NCBI GenBank assembly: GCA_963827335.1
Contig: CAWHAP010000020.1
Coordinates: 124,001 to 188,000, forward strand
DNA: 64,000 nucleotides
Reading direction: 5' to 3'
From: DASQMT01 sp963827335
GTDB lineage: Bacteria > Actinomycetota > Thermoleophilia > Solirubrobacterales > Solirubrobacteraceae
The notes under the pieces were generated by a model. The model worked only from the letters and a program-made list of their open reading frames with translations. It did no database searches and was not told where the DNA came from. Positions 35,284 through 43,895 of this stretch are shown here, piece by piece. The translations under genes were made by a program, and so were the position numbers. The first letter of the stretch is position 1; each line of letters begins with the position of its first letter.

Positions 35284-35499
35284 CTAGACCCGGTAGAGGA
35301 AGGAGTAGCGCGCCGACGGACCCGACTGCGTCCACTCCGCGAGGGTGTAGCGGCACAGGGTGCCGTCGTCGGCGCGCACCTCGACCGTGCTCGGCGGCCG
35401 GCCCTGGACCAGCTCGGCGTCGACGCTCCGGCCCTGCAGCGGGCCGTCGGTGAGCAGCGCGGTCACCGTCGGCGCTCCTGTCCCGTCCGGCTCGGGCAT
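35284..35499 (-). CDS. Hypothetical small protein
   Basis: 71 residues, beta-rich (VTALLTDGPLQGRSVDAELV, PSTVEVRADDGTLCRYTLAE, ARYSFLYRV) with no membrane segment. It resembles short phage-gp or SH3-like hypothetical proteins of actinobacteria, but I cannot name a family. It is convergent with the previous gene with four bases between the stops and divergent from the beta-propeller gene. Confidence 0.6.
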   Translation of the reverse strand: MPEPDGTGAPTVTALLTDGPLQGRSVDAELVQGRPPSTVEVRADDGTLCRYTLAEWTQSGPSARYSFLYRV

Positions 35500-35601
35500 C
35501 TAGGACCGGGTCCGGACGGCCGGTCCGCGCGGCGGCAGCGTCGTGTCGAGCCGGAGCGTGCCCACGCCCCGGAGTGTGCCACGCCGGCGCACGCCGGGGG
35601 G

Positions 35602-35607
35602 TATGGT
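35602..35607 (+). promoter_or_regulatory. -10 box TATGGT, leaderless promoter of the propeller gene
   Basis: TATGGT is followed by seven bases and the ATG at 35615. The ATG inside this box (35603) would lie upstream of the transcript start, which argues for 35615 as the true start. Confidence 0.5.
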
Positions 35608-35614
35608 CCGGCGC

Positions 35615-36838
35615 ATGCTCCCTCGGCTGCTCGTCGCGTTCCTGCTCACGGCCGCATGGGCCGCCGCCCTGGCGCCGCAGGCGCTCGGCGCGCCGAAGGC
35701 CAAGCGCGACGTGCTCGTCGTCAGCAACAACTGGGCCGGGACCGCCGACCTCGTCGACCCGCGCCGGTTCAAGCGCATCAAGCGGATCGACGTGATCCCG
35801 GACGCCGCGCGGCGGATCGCGGAGATCGAGGCCGATCCGACGGCGAAGTTCTACTACGACAACGTCCGGACGCTCGTCGGCGAGGGACATGACCAGTACG
35901 TCGACGACGGCTTCGTCTCCCGCGACGGGCGCGTCATCTACTTCTCGCGGCCGAGCTTCGCCGACGTCGTCGCCATCGACGTCCGCACCGGCAGGATCCG
36001 CTGGCGCACCCACGTCGACGGCTACCGCGCGGACCACATGGCGCTGGCGCCGGACGGGCGCAGGCTGCTCGTGTCGGCGTCGACGGCCGCCACCGTGAAC
36101 GTGATCGACACGTCCGACGGCGAGATCGTCGGCCGCATCCCGTCGGGCGACTCGCCGCACGAGAGCAACTTCTCCCGCGACGGCAAGCGGATCTTCCACG
36201 CCAGCATCGGGACGGTCTACAGCGACACGGACGACCCGTCCGAGGACGCCACGAAGGGCCGGCGCGTCTTCGAGATCATCGACGCGCGGACGCTCGAGGT
36301 CCTCAAGACGCTCGACATGGGCCAGAAGCTGGCCGAGGCGGGCCACCCCGGGATGAGCTCGGCCGTGCGCCCGATGGCGATCTCGCGCGACGAGCGGTTC
36401 GTGTACTTCCAGCTGTCGTTCCTCCACGGCTTCGTCGAGTACGACCTTGCGCTCGACCGCGTGACGCGGGTGGCCACGCTGCCGCTGAGCGACGAGGCCG
36501 CCGGCCTCCCCCGGCAGGAGTACCTGCTCGACTCCGCGCATCACGGGCTCGCCATGAACCCGAAGGGGACGAAGCTGTGCGCGGCGGGCACGATGTCCGG
36601 GTACGCGGCGATCGTGCGGCGCAGCACGCTCGCGGTGCAGCGCATCGTGCGGGTCGGGCGCACGCCGTACTGGTCGGCGGCCGGGACCGACGGCCGTCAC
36701 TGCTTCGTCTCGGTGGCCGGCGACGACCGGGTCGCGGTGATCTCGTTCAGGACGGCGCGCGAGGTCGGGAGCATCCGCGTCGGCGACCATCCGCAGCGCA
36801 TGCGGACGGGCAGGGTGCTCCGGCGCGCGCTGCGCTGA
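35615..36838 (+). CDS. Exported YVTN-type beta-propeller protein
   Basis: 407 residues. The signal peptide LPRLLVAFLLTAAWAAALAP is followed by six or seven propeller blades, for example KRDVLVVSNNWAGTADLVDP, LLVSASTAATVNVIDTSDGE, and HCFVSVAGDDRVAVISFRTA. The repeated structure (value, VxVxD, then G.I..G) is that of YVTN/quinohemoprotein-like propellers found in surface or periplasmic proteins. No haem motif (CxxCH) is visible. It probably acts as a binding scaffold. A 7-bp hairpin after the next promoter region may end its transcript. Confidence 0.85.
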   Translation: MLPRLLVAFLLTAAWAAALAPQALGAPKAKRDVLVVSNNWAGTADLVDPRRFKRIKRIDVIPDAARRIAEIEADPTAKFYYDNVRTLVGEGHDQYVDDGFVSRDGRVIYFSRPSFADVVAIDVRTGRIRWRTHVDGYRADHMALAPDGRRLLVSASTAATVNVIDTSDGEIVGRIPSGDSPHESNFSRDGKRIFHASIGTVYSDTDDPSEDATKGRRVFEIIDARTLEVLKTLDMGQKLAEAGHPGMSSAVRPMAISRDERFVYFQLSFLHGFVEYDLALDRVTRVATLPLSDEAAGLPRQEYLLDSAHHGLAMNPKGTKLCAAGTMSGYAAIVRRSTLAVQRIVRVGRTPYWSAAGTDGRHCFVSVAGDDRVAVISFRTAREVGSIRVGDHPQRMRTGRVLRRALR

Positions 36839-36907
36839 GGCCGGGCATCCGGTAACCGCGGCGGAACTGGGGCCAGCCGGTCTGTCGCGGTACGGGTACC
36901 CCGTGCG

Positions 36908-36928
36908 ACCGGGGGGCGGAGCCCCGGT
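36908..36928 (+). terminator. Hairpin downstream of the propeller gene
   Basis: ACCGGGG (36908-36914) pairs with CCCCGGT (36922-36928) around a 7-base loop. There is no U tract. It ends exactly where the MMPL -10 box begins, so it could also be part of that promoter. Confidence 0.4.
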
Positions 36929-36933
36929 AGCTT
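36928..36933 (+). promoter_or_regulatory. -10 box TAGCTT, leaderless promoter of the MMPL gene
   Basis: TAGCTT is followed by cggcgt and the ATG at 36940. Spacing is identical to the other predicted leaderless genes. Confidence 0.55.
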
Positions 36934-36939
36934 CGGCGT

Positions 36940-39132
36940 ATGCGCAACCTCGCCGCCTGGTGCCACGACCGGCGCCGCACCGTGATCGGCCTCTGGGTCG
37001 GGGCGTTCGTCCTCGCCGCCGTGTTGTGGGGTGCCGCCGCCGGCGGATTCGTCAACAACTTCCAGCTTCCGGGGACGGAGTCGCAGCGGGCCTACGACCT
37101 GCTCAGCGAACGCTTCCCCGAGCAGTCGGGCGACACCGCCAACGCCGTCTTCGCGGTGGACAAGGGCAGCGTGCTCGACCCCGCCAACAAGCCGCGGATC
37201 GAGGCGGTCCGCGCGGAGATCGAGAAGTCCCCCGAGGTGCTCGCGGTCGCCGATCCCTTCGCGAAGGGCGCGCCCGTCTCGCAGGACGGCCGGATCACCT
37301 TCGCGCAGATCCAGTTCCGCAAGCAGGCGGGCGAGGTCGACGCCGCCGAGGTCAAGAAGATGGCCGAGAACACGCTCGCGCTCGACGGCAAGGGCGGCGT
37401 GCAGGTCGCGCTCGGCGGGGACACGATCCACTGGTCGACCGCCGAGCAGGGCGGCGCCGGCGAGATCTTCGGCCTGCTCGTGGCGGCGATCGTGCTCTTC
37501 CTCACGCTCGGCGTGGTGGCGATGGGGCTGCCGCTGCTCAACGCCCTGTTCGCGATGATCGTGAGCCTCAGCCTGATGGCCGTGATCGGCACCCGCCTGA
37601 TCGACGTCGTCGACTGGACGCCGCAGCTCGCGGCGATGATCGGGATCGGCGTCGGCATCGACTACGCGCTGCTGATCCTCAACCGCTTCCGCCTGGAACG
37701 CGGCGCCGGCCGCGACGTGCGCGACGCGACGCTGATCTCGCTCGACACGTCCGGTCGCGCCGTCCTGTTCGCGGGCGTCGTGGTCGTGATCGCGATGCTC
37801 GGCATGCTGCTGCTCGGCATCTCGTTCCTCTACGGTCCCGCGATCGGCGCCGCGCTCTCCGTGCTGTTCACGATGGGCGCCGCGCTGACGCTGATGCCGG
37901 CGATCATGGGCACCAGGATCGGCCGGCGGATCAAGCCGGCGAAGAGCGAGGGCGACGACGGCGACCTGGCCGACCGCGAGCGCGGGTTCGCCGCGCGCTG
38001 GAGCGCCTTCGTGGCGCGCCGGCCGCTTCCCGTCGCCGCGCTCGCCCTCGTCGTGCTGATCGCGCTCGCCTGGCCCGCCACGCACATGCGGCTGGCCACG
38101 AGCGACGCCAGCACGTACAAGAAGGACGACACCACGCGGATCGCCTACGACCTGCTCAAGGAGGGCTTCGGGCCCGGCTTCAACGCGCCGCTGCTGCTCG
38201 CGGTCGAGCTGCCGGAGGCGGGCGACGCCGCGGCGCTGACGCAGATCGGCGACGCGCTGGGCGCCCAGGACGGGATCGCCCGGGTCCTGCCGCCGCTGCT
38301 CAACGAGCGCGGCGACACGGCGACCATGATCGCCTACCCGGAGACCACGCCCCAGGACGAGCGGACCGACGAGGTCGTCCGCGCGGCGCGTGACGTGACC
38401 CTGCCCCCGATCGAGCGGGAGACCGGCGCGCGCGTGTCCATCGGCGGCACGACGGCGAGCAACCTCGACTTCGCCCAGACGATCCGCGACAAGCTGCCGC
38501 TGTTCATCGGCGTCGTGGTCGGGCTCTCGCTGCTGCTGCTCGCGGTCGTCTTCCGGTCGCTGCTGATCCCGATCAAGGCCGGCATCTTCAACCTGCTCTC
38601 GATCGCGGGCGCGTTCGGCGTCGTGACGCTGATCTTCCAGGACGGCAACCTGGCGGGCCTGTTCGGCGACGCCACCGGGCCGATCGAGTCGTTCCTGCCG
38701 ATCATGGTCTTCGCCGTCGTCTTCGGCCTGTCGATGGACTACGAGGTGTTCCTCGTCTCGCGCATGCACGAGGAGTGGGTCCACACGAAGGACGCGAAGT
38801 ACGCGGTGCAGCACGGGCTCGCGATGACCGGGCGCGTGGTGACGGCGGCGGCGATCATCATGATCGCGGTCTTCGGCGCCTTCGCGATCGGCAACGAGCG
38901 GGCGCTGGCGATGATGGGCGTCGGCTTCGCGTCGGCGATCTTCATCGACGCGTTCATCATCCGGCTGCTGCTGCTCCCGGCGGTCATGCACCTGGCCGGC
39001 CCGGCGATGTGGTGGATGCCCGAGTGGCTGGACAAGCGCCTGCCGCACCTCCACATCGAGCGCCCCGACGCCGAGCCGCCCGCGGACGACGGCGTGCCGG
39101 GCGCGCGCGAGCCGGCGCCCGTCTCCGGCTGA
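36940..39132 (+). CDS. MMPL/RND-family transporter
   Basis: 730 residues. A transmembrane helix at about 15-35 precedes a first periplasmic loop, then helices with the RND motif (GVGIDYALLILNRFRLERGA). A second half repeats the plan and includes GLSMDYEVFLVSRMHEEWVH. Twelve membrane segments in total, typical of MmpL/YdgH-like exporters driven by protons, which move lipids, siderophores or drugs. The Asp-Tyr in both GxDYxxxL motifs is the proton relay of the family. It is downstream of the propeller gene and upstream of the sigma-like gene. There is no lipid-synthesis gene nearby to suggest cargo. Confidence 0.93.
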   Translation: MRNLAAWCHDRRRTVIGLWVGAFVLAAVLWGAAAGGFVNNFQLPGTESQRAYDLLSERFPEQSGDTANAVFAVDKGSVLDPANKPRIEAVRAEIEKSPEVLAVADPFAKGAPVSQDGRITFAQIQFRKQAGEVDAAEVKKMAENTLALDGKGGVQVALGGDTIHWSTAEQGGAGEIFGLLVAAIVLFLTLGVVAMGLPLLNALFAMIVSLSLMAVIGTRLIDVVDWTPQLAAMIGIGVGIDYALLILNRFRLERGAGRDVRDATLISLDTSGRAVLFAGVVVVIAMLGMLLLGISFLYGPAIGAALSVLFTMGAALTLMPAIMGTRIGRRIKPAKSEGDDGDLADRERGFAARWSAFVARRPLPVAALALVVLIALAWPATHMRLATSDASTYKKDDTTRIAYDLLKEGFGPGFNAPLLLAVELPEAGDAAALTQIGDALGAQDGIARVLPPLLNERGDTATMIAYPETTPQDERTDEVVRAARDVTLPPIERETGARVSIGGTTASNLDFAQTIRDKLPLFIGVVVGLSLLLLAVVFRSLLIPIKAGIFNLLSIAGAFGVVTLIFQDGNLAGLFGDATGPIESFLPIMVFAVVFGLSMDYEVFLVSRMHEEWVHTKDAKYAVQHGLAMTGRVVTAAAIIMIAVFGAFAIGNERALAMMGVGFASAIFIDAFIIRLLLLPAVMHLAGPAMWWMPEWLDKRLPHLHIERPDAEPPADDGVPGAREPAPVSG

Positions 39133-39173
39133 GGCTCCGTCAGCCACGCGGCGGGGGGTGCGACCCTCCCCGC

Positions 39174-39794
39174 GTGGCACGCCATGACGAGGAGCACCTG
39201 CGGCAGTTCGTGGCCGCGCGGAAGCGGGGGGACGCGGCGGAGATGCGCCGCTGCTGGGAGGAGCTCGTGGTCGACTTCTACGACCGCGTCGACGGGCTCG
39301 TCGGGGTGGCCCACCGGGGCCGCCTCGACGCGGACGAGCACGATCTCGCGGTCGCGATGTGCATGGCGCGGTTCTCGCAGCGGCTCGTGCACACGTTCGA
39401 GGGCGTGTCGATCGGCGAGCTCGTCAACGCCTGCAGGACGATGGCGCAGTGGATCTGCACCGACGTCCAGCGCAAGTCGGTCCGCGACCGCCGGCACGAC
39501 GCCGGGTCGCTCGACGCCCGCTGGGACGACGCGGCTCCGGGCGGCGGCTGGGAGGCGGAGGCGGCGGAGCGCCGGTTCCGCGACGAGGAAGCCGCGGCGG
39601 AGGCCCGCGACTTCCTCGCCTGGGCGCTGCCGCAGCTCAAGGAGGAGTGGCAGCGTGTCCTGGAGCTCACGATCCACGGCGCCGAGCTGCCCGAGATCAC
39701 GGAGGAGCTCGGCATCTCCCGCGACAACGCGTACCAGCGCCGCTCGCGTGGACTGTGCGCCCTCAGGCGGCTCAAGGAGGAGTACGACGCATGA
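39174..39794 (+). CDS. Sigma-70-like regulator, region 4 type
   Basis: 206 residues from a GTG. The N-terminal half (about 1-95, FVAARKRGDAAEMRRCWEEL, DEHDLAVAMCMARFSQRLVH) resembles region 2 helices. A variable linker follows, then a C-terminal HTH at about 155-205 (LKEEWQRVLELTIHGAELPE, ISRDNAYQRRSRGLCALRRL). It resembles atypical sigma factors in which region 2 is weak. Its last codons overlap the start of the next gene (ATGA), which predicts a tightly balanced protein pair. Binding to core polymerase is inferred, not shown. Confidence 0.75.
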   Translation: MARHDEEHLRQFVAARKRGDAAEMRRCWEELVVDFYDRVDGLVGVAHRGRLDADEHDLAVAMCMARFSQRLVHTFEGVSIGELVNACRTMAQWICTDVQRKSVRDRRHDAGSLDARWDDAAPGGGWEAEAAERRFRDEEAAAEARDFLAWALPQLKEEWQRVLELTIHGAELPEITEELGISRDNAYQRRSRGLCALRRLKEEYDA

Positions 39795-40363
39795 GCACCC
39801 CCGACCGGGTCCTCGCCGACTTCGTCGACGCATGGAGTGCCGGCCGGCGCCCGCGCGTCCTCGACTACCTCGCCCGGGTTCCCGGCGCGGCGGAGCGCGA
39901 CGAGCTGGCCGACCGGATCGCCGCCTGGCTCCTGGTCGCCCCGGCGCCGGTGCTCGACGACGTCACGCGCGCCCAGATCCGCCGCGAGCCCGTCGTGGCG
40001 GGCGTGCTGCGCGCCGCGGACGAGCTCGCGGGCGCGTGGCCCCAGCTCGTGTCGCGGCTGCGGGCGCGCGCCGGCCTGTCGGTGCGCGACGTCGCCGCGC
40101 GGATCGTCGAGCGCTTCGGGCTGCGGAGCGAGGACACCGGGCGGACCGAGGGCTATCTCGTGCAGCTCGAGCGGGGCGCGCTCGAGCCGTCGCGCGTGTC
40201 GCATCGACTCCTCGACGCGCTGGGCGAGACGATCGGGGCGGGCGGGCGCGCGCTGCGCGACGCCGCCACGTTCGGCGCGGGCCTGCAGCCGGCGGCGTCA
40301 CCGCGCTGGCGGGCCGAAGAGGACGAGCTCGACCGCCTGTTCACGGGCGGCCCGGACGGCTAG
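39791..40363 (+). CDS. HTH (XRE-like) protein coupled to the sigma-like gene
   Basis: 190 residues. An N-terminal helical region (VLADFVDAWSAGRRPRVLDY, about 5-60) is followed by a Cro/C1-like HTH at about 95-150 (LRARAGLSVRDVAARIVERF ... EGYLVQLERGALEPSRVSHR). The start ATG overlaps the sigma stop (ATGA). No Zn-finger anti-sigma motif is present, so if it inhibits or assists the sigma-like protein the mechanism is not the ZAS type. It could be an antitoxin-like or co-activator partner. The stop shares a CTAG with the convergent desaturase. Confidence 0.72.
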   Translation: MSTPDRVLADFVDAWSAGRRPRVLDYLARVPGAAERDELADRIAAWLLVAPAPVLDDVTRAQIRREPVVAGVLRAADELAGAWPQLVSRLRARAGLSVRDVAARIVERFGLRSEDTGRTEGYLVQLERGALEPSRVSHRLLDALGETIGAGGRALRDAATFGAGLQPAASPRWRAEEDELDRLFTGGPDG

Positions 40364-41487
40364 TCGCCGTTCTCCGCGGCGCGCCTGAACGGCCCGGGCT
40401 TCGGCCGCGGCCGGCCGCCCGGCAGCGCGAGGCGCAGGATCGTCCGCTGCACCGTGGCCCACTGCTTGAGGAACGGCCCGCTGTTGTAGGGCAGCTCGTA
40501 GCGCTCGCAGATCTCCTTGACCTGCGGCGCGATCTCCGAGTAGCGCGTGCTCGGCATGTCGGGATACAGGTGGTGCTCGACCTGGTAGCCGAGGTTGCCG
40601 CTGATGACGTGGAACAGCGGGCTTCCCTCGATGTTCGCCGCGCCGATCAGCTGGCGGACGTAGAAGCGCCCGCGGTTCTCGCCGGCGACCTCGTCCTCGC
40701 TGAACGTGTACGTCTGATCGGGGAAGTGGCCGCAGAAGATGATCGCGTGCGCCCACATGTTGCGGATGATGTTGGCGGTGACATCGGCGGCGAGCGTGCT
40801 CTTGAAGCCCTTGCGGCCGGAGAGCAGCGGATAGGCGATGTAGTCCTTGGCGATCTGGCGGCCGGCCTTGCGCGCCATGCCCTTGAGCTCGCGCTTGAGC
40901 GCCTTGCTGGACTTCTCGCCCTTCCTGATCGCGTCGAGGTCGAGGTCGTGGAAGGCGACGCCCCACTCGAAGAACGCCATGAGCAGCACGTTGTAGGCCG
41001 GCTGGAGCAGGTAGATCGGGACCCACTTCTGGTGCGGGTCGATCCGCATGATCTTGTAGCCGAGGTCCTTGTCCTTGCCGCGGATGTTCGTGTAGGTGTG
41101 GTGGATGTAGTTGTGGGAGTGCTTCCAGGCCTCGGGCGTCGACGCCGAGTCCCAGTCCCACGAGGAGGAGTGGATGTACGGGTCCTGCATCCAGTCCCAC
41201 TGGCCGTGCATGACGTTGTGGCCGATCTCCATGTTCTCGAGGATCTTGGCCAGCGACAGCGTCGCCGTCCCGGCCACCCATGCCGGCTTGTAGCGCGAGG
41301 CGAACAGCAGCACCCGGCCGAGCACCGCCAGGCGGCGGTGCATCTCGATCATGCTCGTGATGTAGCGCCGGTCGCGGTCGCCGAGCTCGGCGAACACCTC
41401 GTCGTGGATCGCGTCGAACTCGCGCGCGAGGTCGTCGACCTGCTCGTCGGTCAGGCGGGCCAGGGGGCTCTCGATCATGGTGTCCAC
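40360..41487 (-). CDS. Membrane fatty acid desaturase (DesA3-like)
   Basis: 375 residues with three His boxes of membrane di-iron desaturases: HNVMHGQWDW (about 91), HSHNYIHHTYTN (about 120) and GNLGYQVEHHLYP (about 315). It removes hydrogens from acyl-CoA or acyl-lipid chains at the membrane using O2 and electrons from a reductase. The reductase is the gene just upstream (18-base gap), the same order as the Mycobacterium Rv3230c-Rv3229c (DesA3) pair. The start is the GTG at 41487 with a purine-rich AAGGCGG before it; an internal ATG at 41478 is possible. Confidence 0.92.
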   Translation of the reverse strand: MDTMIESPLARLTDEQVDDLAREFDAIHDEVFAELGDRDRRYITSMIEMHRRLAVLGRVLLFASRYKPAWVAGTATLSLAKILENMEIGHNVMHGQWDWMQDPYIHSSSWDWDSASTPEAWKHSHNYIHHTYTNIRGKDKDLGYKIMRIDPHQKWVPIYLLQPAYNVLLMAFFEWGVAFHDLDLDAIRKGEKSSKALKRELKGMARKAGRQIAKDYIAYPLLSGRKGFKSTLAADVTANIIRNMWAHAIIFCGHFPDQTYTFSEDEVAGENRGRFYVRQLIGAANIEGSPLFHVISGNLGYQVEHHLYPDMPSTRYSEIAPQVKEICERYELPYNSGPFLKQWATVQRTILRLALPGGRPRPKPGPFRRAAENGD

Positions 41488-41504
41488 GGCGTTCCGCCTT
41501 CGGT

Positions 41505-42602
41505 TCAGAGGTCGATCTCGACCGGGCCTTCGGGGGCGTTGATGCAGGTGCGGACCATCTCGCCCTCGGTGCCCGACACCTTGCCGGTCCGCAGGTCGCG
41601 GACACGGCCGGAGCACAGACGACCGACGCAGGTATGACAGATCCCCATGCGACAGCCGAACGGGAGGGCGGCGCCGGCCTCCTCGCCCGCGACCAGGATC
41701 GGCGTGCCGCCGTCCGCGTGCGCCTCCTCGCCGCTGGCCAGAAAGGAGATCACGCCGCCCTCCCCGCCGGCGGCGTCGCCCCCGATCACCGGCTGGAAGC
41801 GCTCCATGTGCAGGCGCGCGGCGTCGGCGTGCTCCTCCCAGTGGGCCTGCATCGCGTCGAGCATCGCGCCGGGGCCGCTGAGGAACGCCTCGCGCTCGCG
41901 CCAGTCCGGGCACAGGCGGTCCAGGTCGACGGGTGCGAGCCGCCCGGACTCGCCGGTGTGCTGCAGGTGCAGCCGGTACCCATCGTGCCGCGCGTCCAGC
42001 CTCCGCAGCTGCTCGCCGAAGATGACGCCGTCGGGCGTGCGCGCCGAGTGCAGATGCGCGACGTCCTGGAGCGCGCCGCGCCGGGCGAGGTCGCGCAGCA
42101 TGCTCATGATCGGCGTGACGCCGCTGCCGGCGCTGATGAAGAGCAGCCGCCGCGGCACCGGGTCCGGCAGCGTGAACGTCCCCTCCACCCCGCCCAGCCG
42201 CACGATCGTGCCCGCATGCGCCTGACGGACCAGGTACGGCGTCACCTTGCCGGCCTCGACCAGCTTCGGCGTGATCGAGATGAAGCCGTCCGGGCGCCCG
42301 GGATCCGAGGTGATCGAGTAGGCGCGCCAGTGATGCACGCCGTCGACGATCACCCCGACGCGCAGGTACTGCCCCGGCTCGTGCCCCTCCCAGACCCAGC
42401 CGGGCCGGATCGTCACCGTCACCGCGTCGGCCGTCTCCCTCGAGATCGACTCGATCCGGCCGCGGAGCTCGCGGCTCGACCACAGCGGATCGATCAGCTC
42501 CAGGTAGTCGTCGGGCAGCAGCGGCGTGAAGAAGACGCGCGCCGCCCGCAACAGGCGGCGACGAGCCGCCGGCACACGCGGCCGCGCCCCGTGCTCAGCC
42601 AT
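41505..42602 (-). CDS. Oxidoreductase with FAD, NAD(P) and 2Fe-2S domains, desaturase partner
   Basis: 365 residues: FAD-binding beta barrel about 40-150 (EPGQYLRVGVIVDGVHHWRA, YSITSDP), NAD(P)-binding Rossmann about 155-260 (LLFISAGSGVTPIMSMLRDL), and a plant-type ferredoxin domain about 285-365 with Cys-x4-Cys-x2-Cys (GCRMGICHTCVG) and a fourth Cys in VRTCINAPEG. It transfers electrons from NADPH to the desaturase, as Rv3230c does for DesA3. It is the first gene of this two-gene unit. Confidence 0.93.
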   Translation of the reverse strand: MAEHGARPRVPAARRRLLRAARVFFTPLLPDDYLELIDPLWSSRELRGRIESISRETADAVTVTIRPGWVWEGHEPGQYLRVGVIVDGVHHWRAYSITSDPGRPDGFISITPKLVEAGKVTPYLVRQAHAGTIVRLGGVEGTFTLPDPVPRRLLFISAGSGVTPIMSMLRDLARRGALQDVAHLHSARTPDGVIFGEQLRRLDARHDGYRLHLQHTGESGRLAPVDLDRLCPDWREREAFLSGPGAMLDAMQAHWEEHADAARLHMERFQPVIGGDAAGGEGGVISFLASGEEAHADGGTPILVAGEEAGAALPFGCRMGICHTCVGRLCSGRVRDLRTGKVSGTEGEMVRTCINAPEGPVEIDL

Positions 42603-42686
42603 GCCGAGCGCCGTGGAGTTGACTGCAGCGCGCCATCGATGCCACGTCTACCCGATCGCGGTCAGAAGCGTCAGCGTCTCGTGCAG

Positions 42687-42692
42687 TAGGGT
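42687..42692 (+). promoter_or_regulatory. -10 box TAGGGT, leaderless promoter
   Basis: TAGGGT is followed by six bases (cgccgc) and the ATG at 42699. Confidence 0.5.
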
Positions 42693-42698
42693 CGCCGC

Positions 42699-43895
42699 AT
42701 GGTCGAGCTCGGCCTCATGCGGGGCTTCCCACCGCCGGCCGAGCGGCTCGTGACCTCCGACAACTGGGTCGAGGGCCCCTTCAACCGCTGGGGCTTCCTC
42801 CACGTCCGCGAGCTCGCGCGCACCGCCCGCATCGCGCGCGGCGACGGCCCCGTGCTGGAGCTGCCCGAGGATCCCTACGACCTCGGCGCCGTCCGCGTGC
42901 CGTTCGAGGGATCGGTGACATCGTTCGCGGCGTCGCTGGATCAGACGTACACGGACGGCGTCTGCGTCGTGCAGGACGGCCGCCTGGTCTTCGAGCACTA
43001 CGTCGACGGGATGGACCCGGGCGACACGCACCTGCTGATGTCCGTGTCGAAGTCGCTCACCGCGACGCTGATCGGCGTCCTCGCCGGCGAAGGCGTGCTG
43101 GACCCGGACGCCGCCGTGACCACGTACGTCGGCGCGCTGCGCGGCACGGCCTGGGAGGGCTGCACGCTGCAGCATCTGCTCGACATGCGGGCCGGCACCC
43201 GCTTCGACGAGGAGGACTACGGCGACCCCGACAGCGACGGCGTCCTCATCGACGAGATCTCCGGGTACCGGACGCGTCGCCGCCCCGACCTGCCGCCGGA
43301 CACGTACGCGTGGATCGTGGGGCTCGACAACGACCGCGAGCACGGCAGCGCGTTCAAGTACCGCTCGATCCTCACCGACGTGCTCGCCTGGGCGGCGGCC
43401 GAGGCGACGGGCATGCGCTTCCCGGACCTGTACGCCGATCGGATCTGGAGCCGGATCGGCGCCGAGCGCGACGCGGAGATCATCGTCGACGCCGCCGGCT
43501 TCGCCGCTGCGGAAGGCGGGTTCTGCACGACGCTGCGCGACCTCGCTCGCTTCGGGCTGATGCACCTCCGGCGCGGCGAGACCGGCGGCCGCCGCGTCGT
43601 GCCGGCTGCGTGGATCGACCGCGTCCTCGCCCGCGACAACGAGCTGATCGCCGCCTTCGACCATGACGCGTTCCCCGACCGCCCGCACGCGTTCTACCAC
43701 GACGCATGGTGGGTCTGGGACGGCGCCGCAGGGATCTACAGCGGGTACGGGATCAACGGTCAGCAACTGCTCGTCCATCATCCGTCGCGCACCGTGATCG
43801 CCCGCTTCTCGACCTGGCCCACTCGGTGGGACGATCGCCTGTCGGACTTCGCCGACGCCGCGAACCTCGCGGTGCTCGAGCACCTCAGCGGGTAG
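42699..43895 (+). CDS. Serine hydrolase of the beta-lactamase fold, NylB-like
   Basis: 398 residues. The catalytic SxxK is S115-V-S-K118 (LLMSVSKSL). The second motif is Tyr-x-Ser (FKYRSILTD, about 225) instead of the Tyr-x-Asn of class C beta-lactamases, a feature of the NylB/6-aminohexanoate hydrolase and esterase branch. The C-terminal segment WVWDGAAGIYSGYGINGQQL fits the final box. There is no signal peptide, so it is likely cytoplasmic. The substrate is unknown; activity against lactams is not implied. Confidence 0.85.
   Translation: MVELGLMRGFPPPAERLVTSDNWVEGPFNRWGFLHVRELARTARIARGDGPVLELPEDPYDLGAVRVPFEGSVTSFAASLDQTYTDGVCVVQDGRLVFEHYVDGMDPGDTHLLMSVSKSLTATLIGVLAGEGVLDPDAAVTTYVGALRGTAWEGCTLQHLLDMRAGTRFDEEDYGDPDSDGVLIDEISGYRTRRRPDLPPDTYAWIVGLDNDREHGSAFKYRSILTDVLAWAAAEATGMRFPDLYADRIWSRIGAERDAEIIVDAAGFAAAEGGFCTTLRDLARFGLMHLRRGETGGRRVVPAAWIDRVLARDNELIAAFDHDAFPDRPHAFYHDAWWVWDGAAGIYSGYGINGQQLLVHHPSRTVIARFSTWPTRWDDRLSDFADAANLAVLEHLSG

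Noticed and set aside
40360..42602. Desaturase and reductase pair as a novel system
   Set aside because: The pair matches the known DesA3-type arrangement of mycobacteria and other actinobacteria, so it is annotated but not reported as new.
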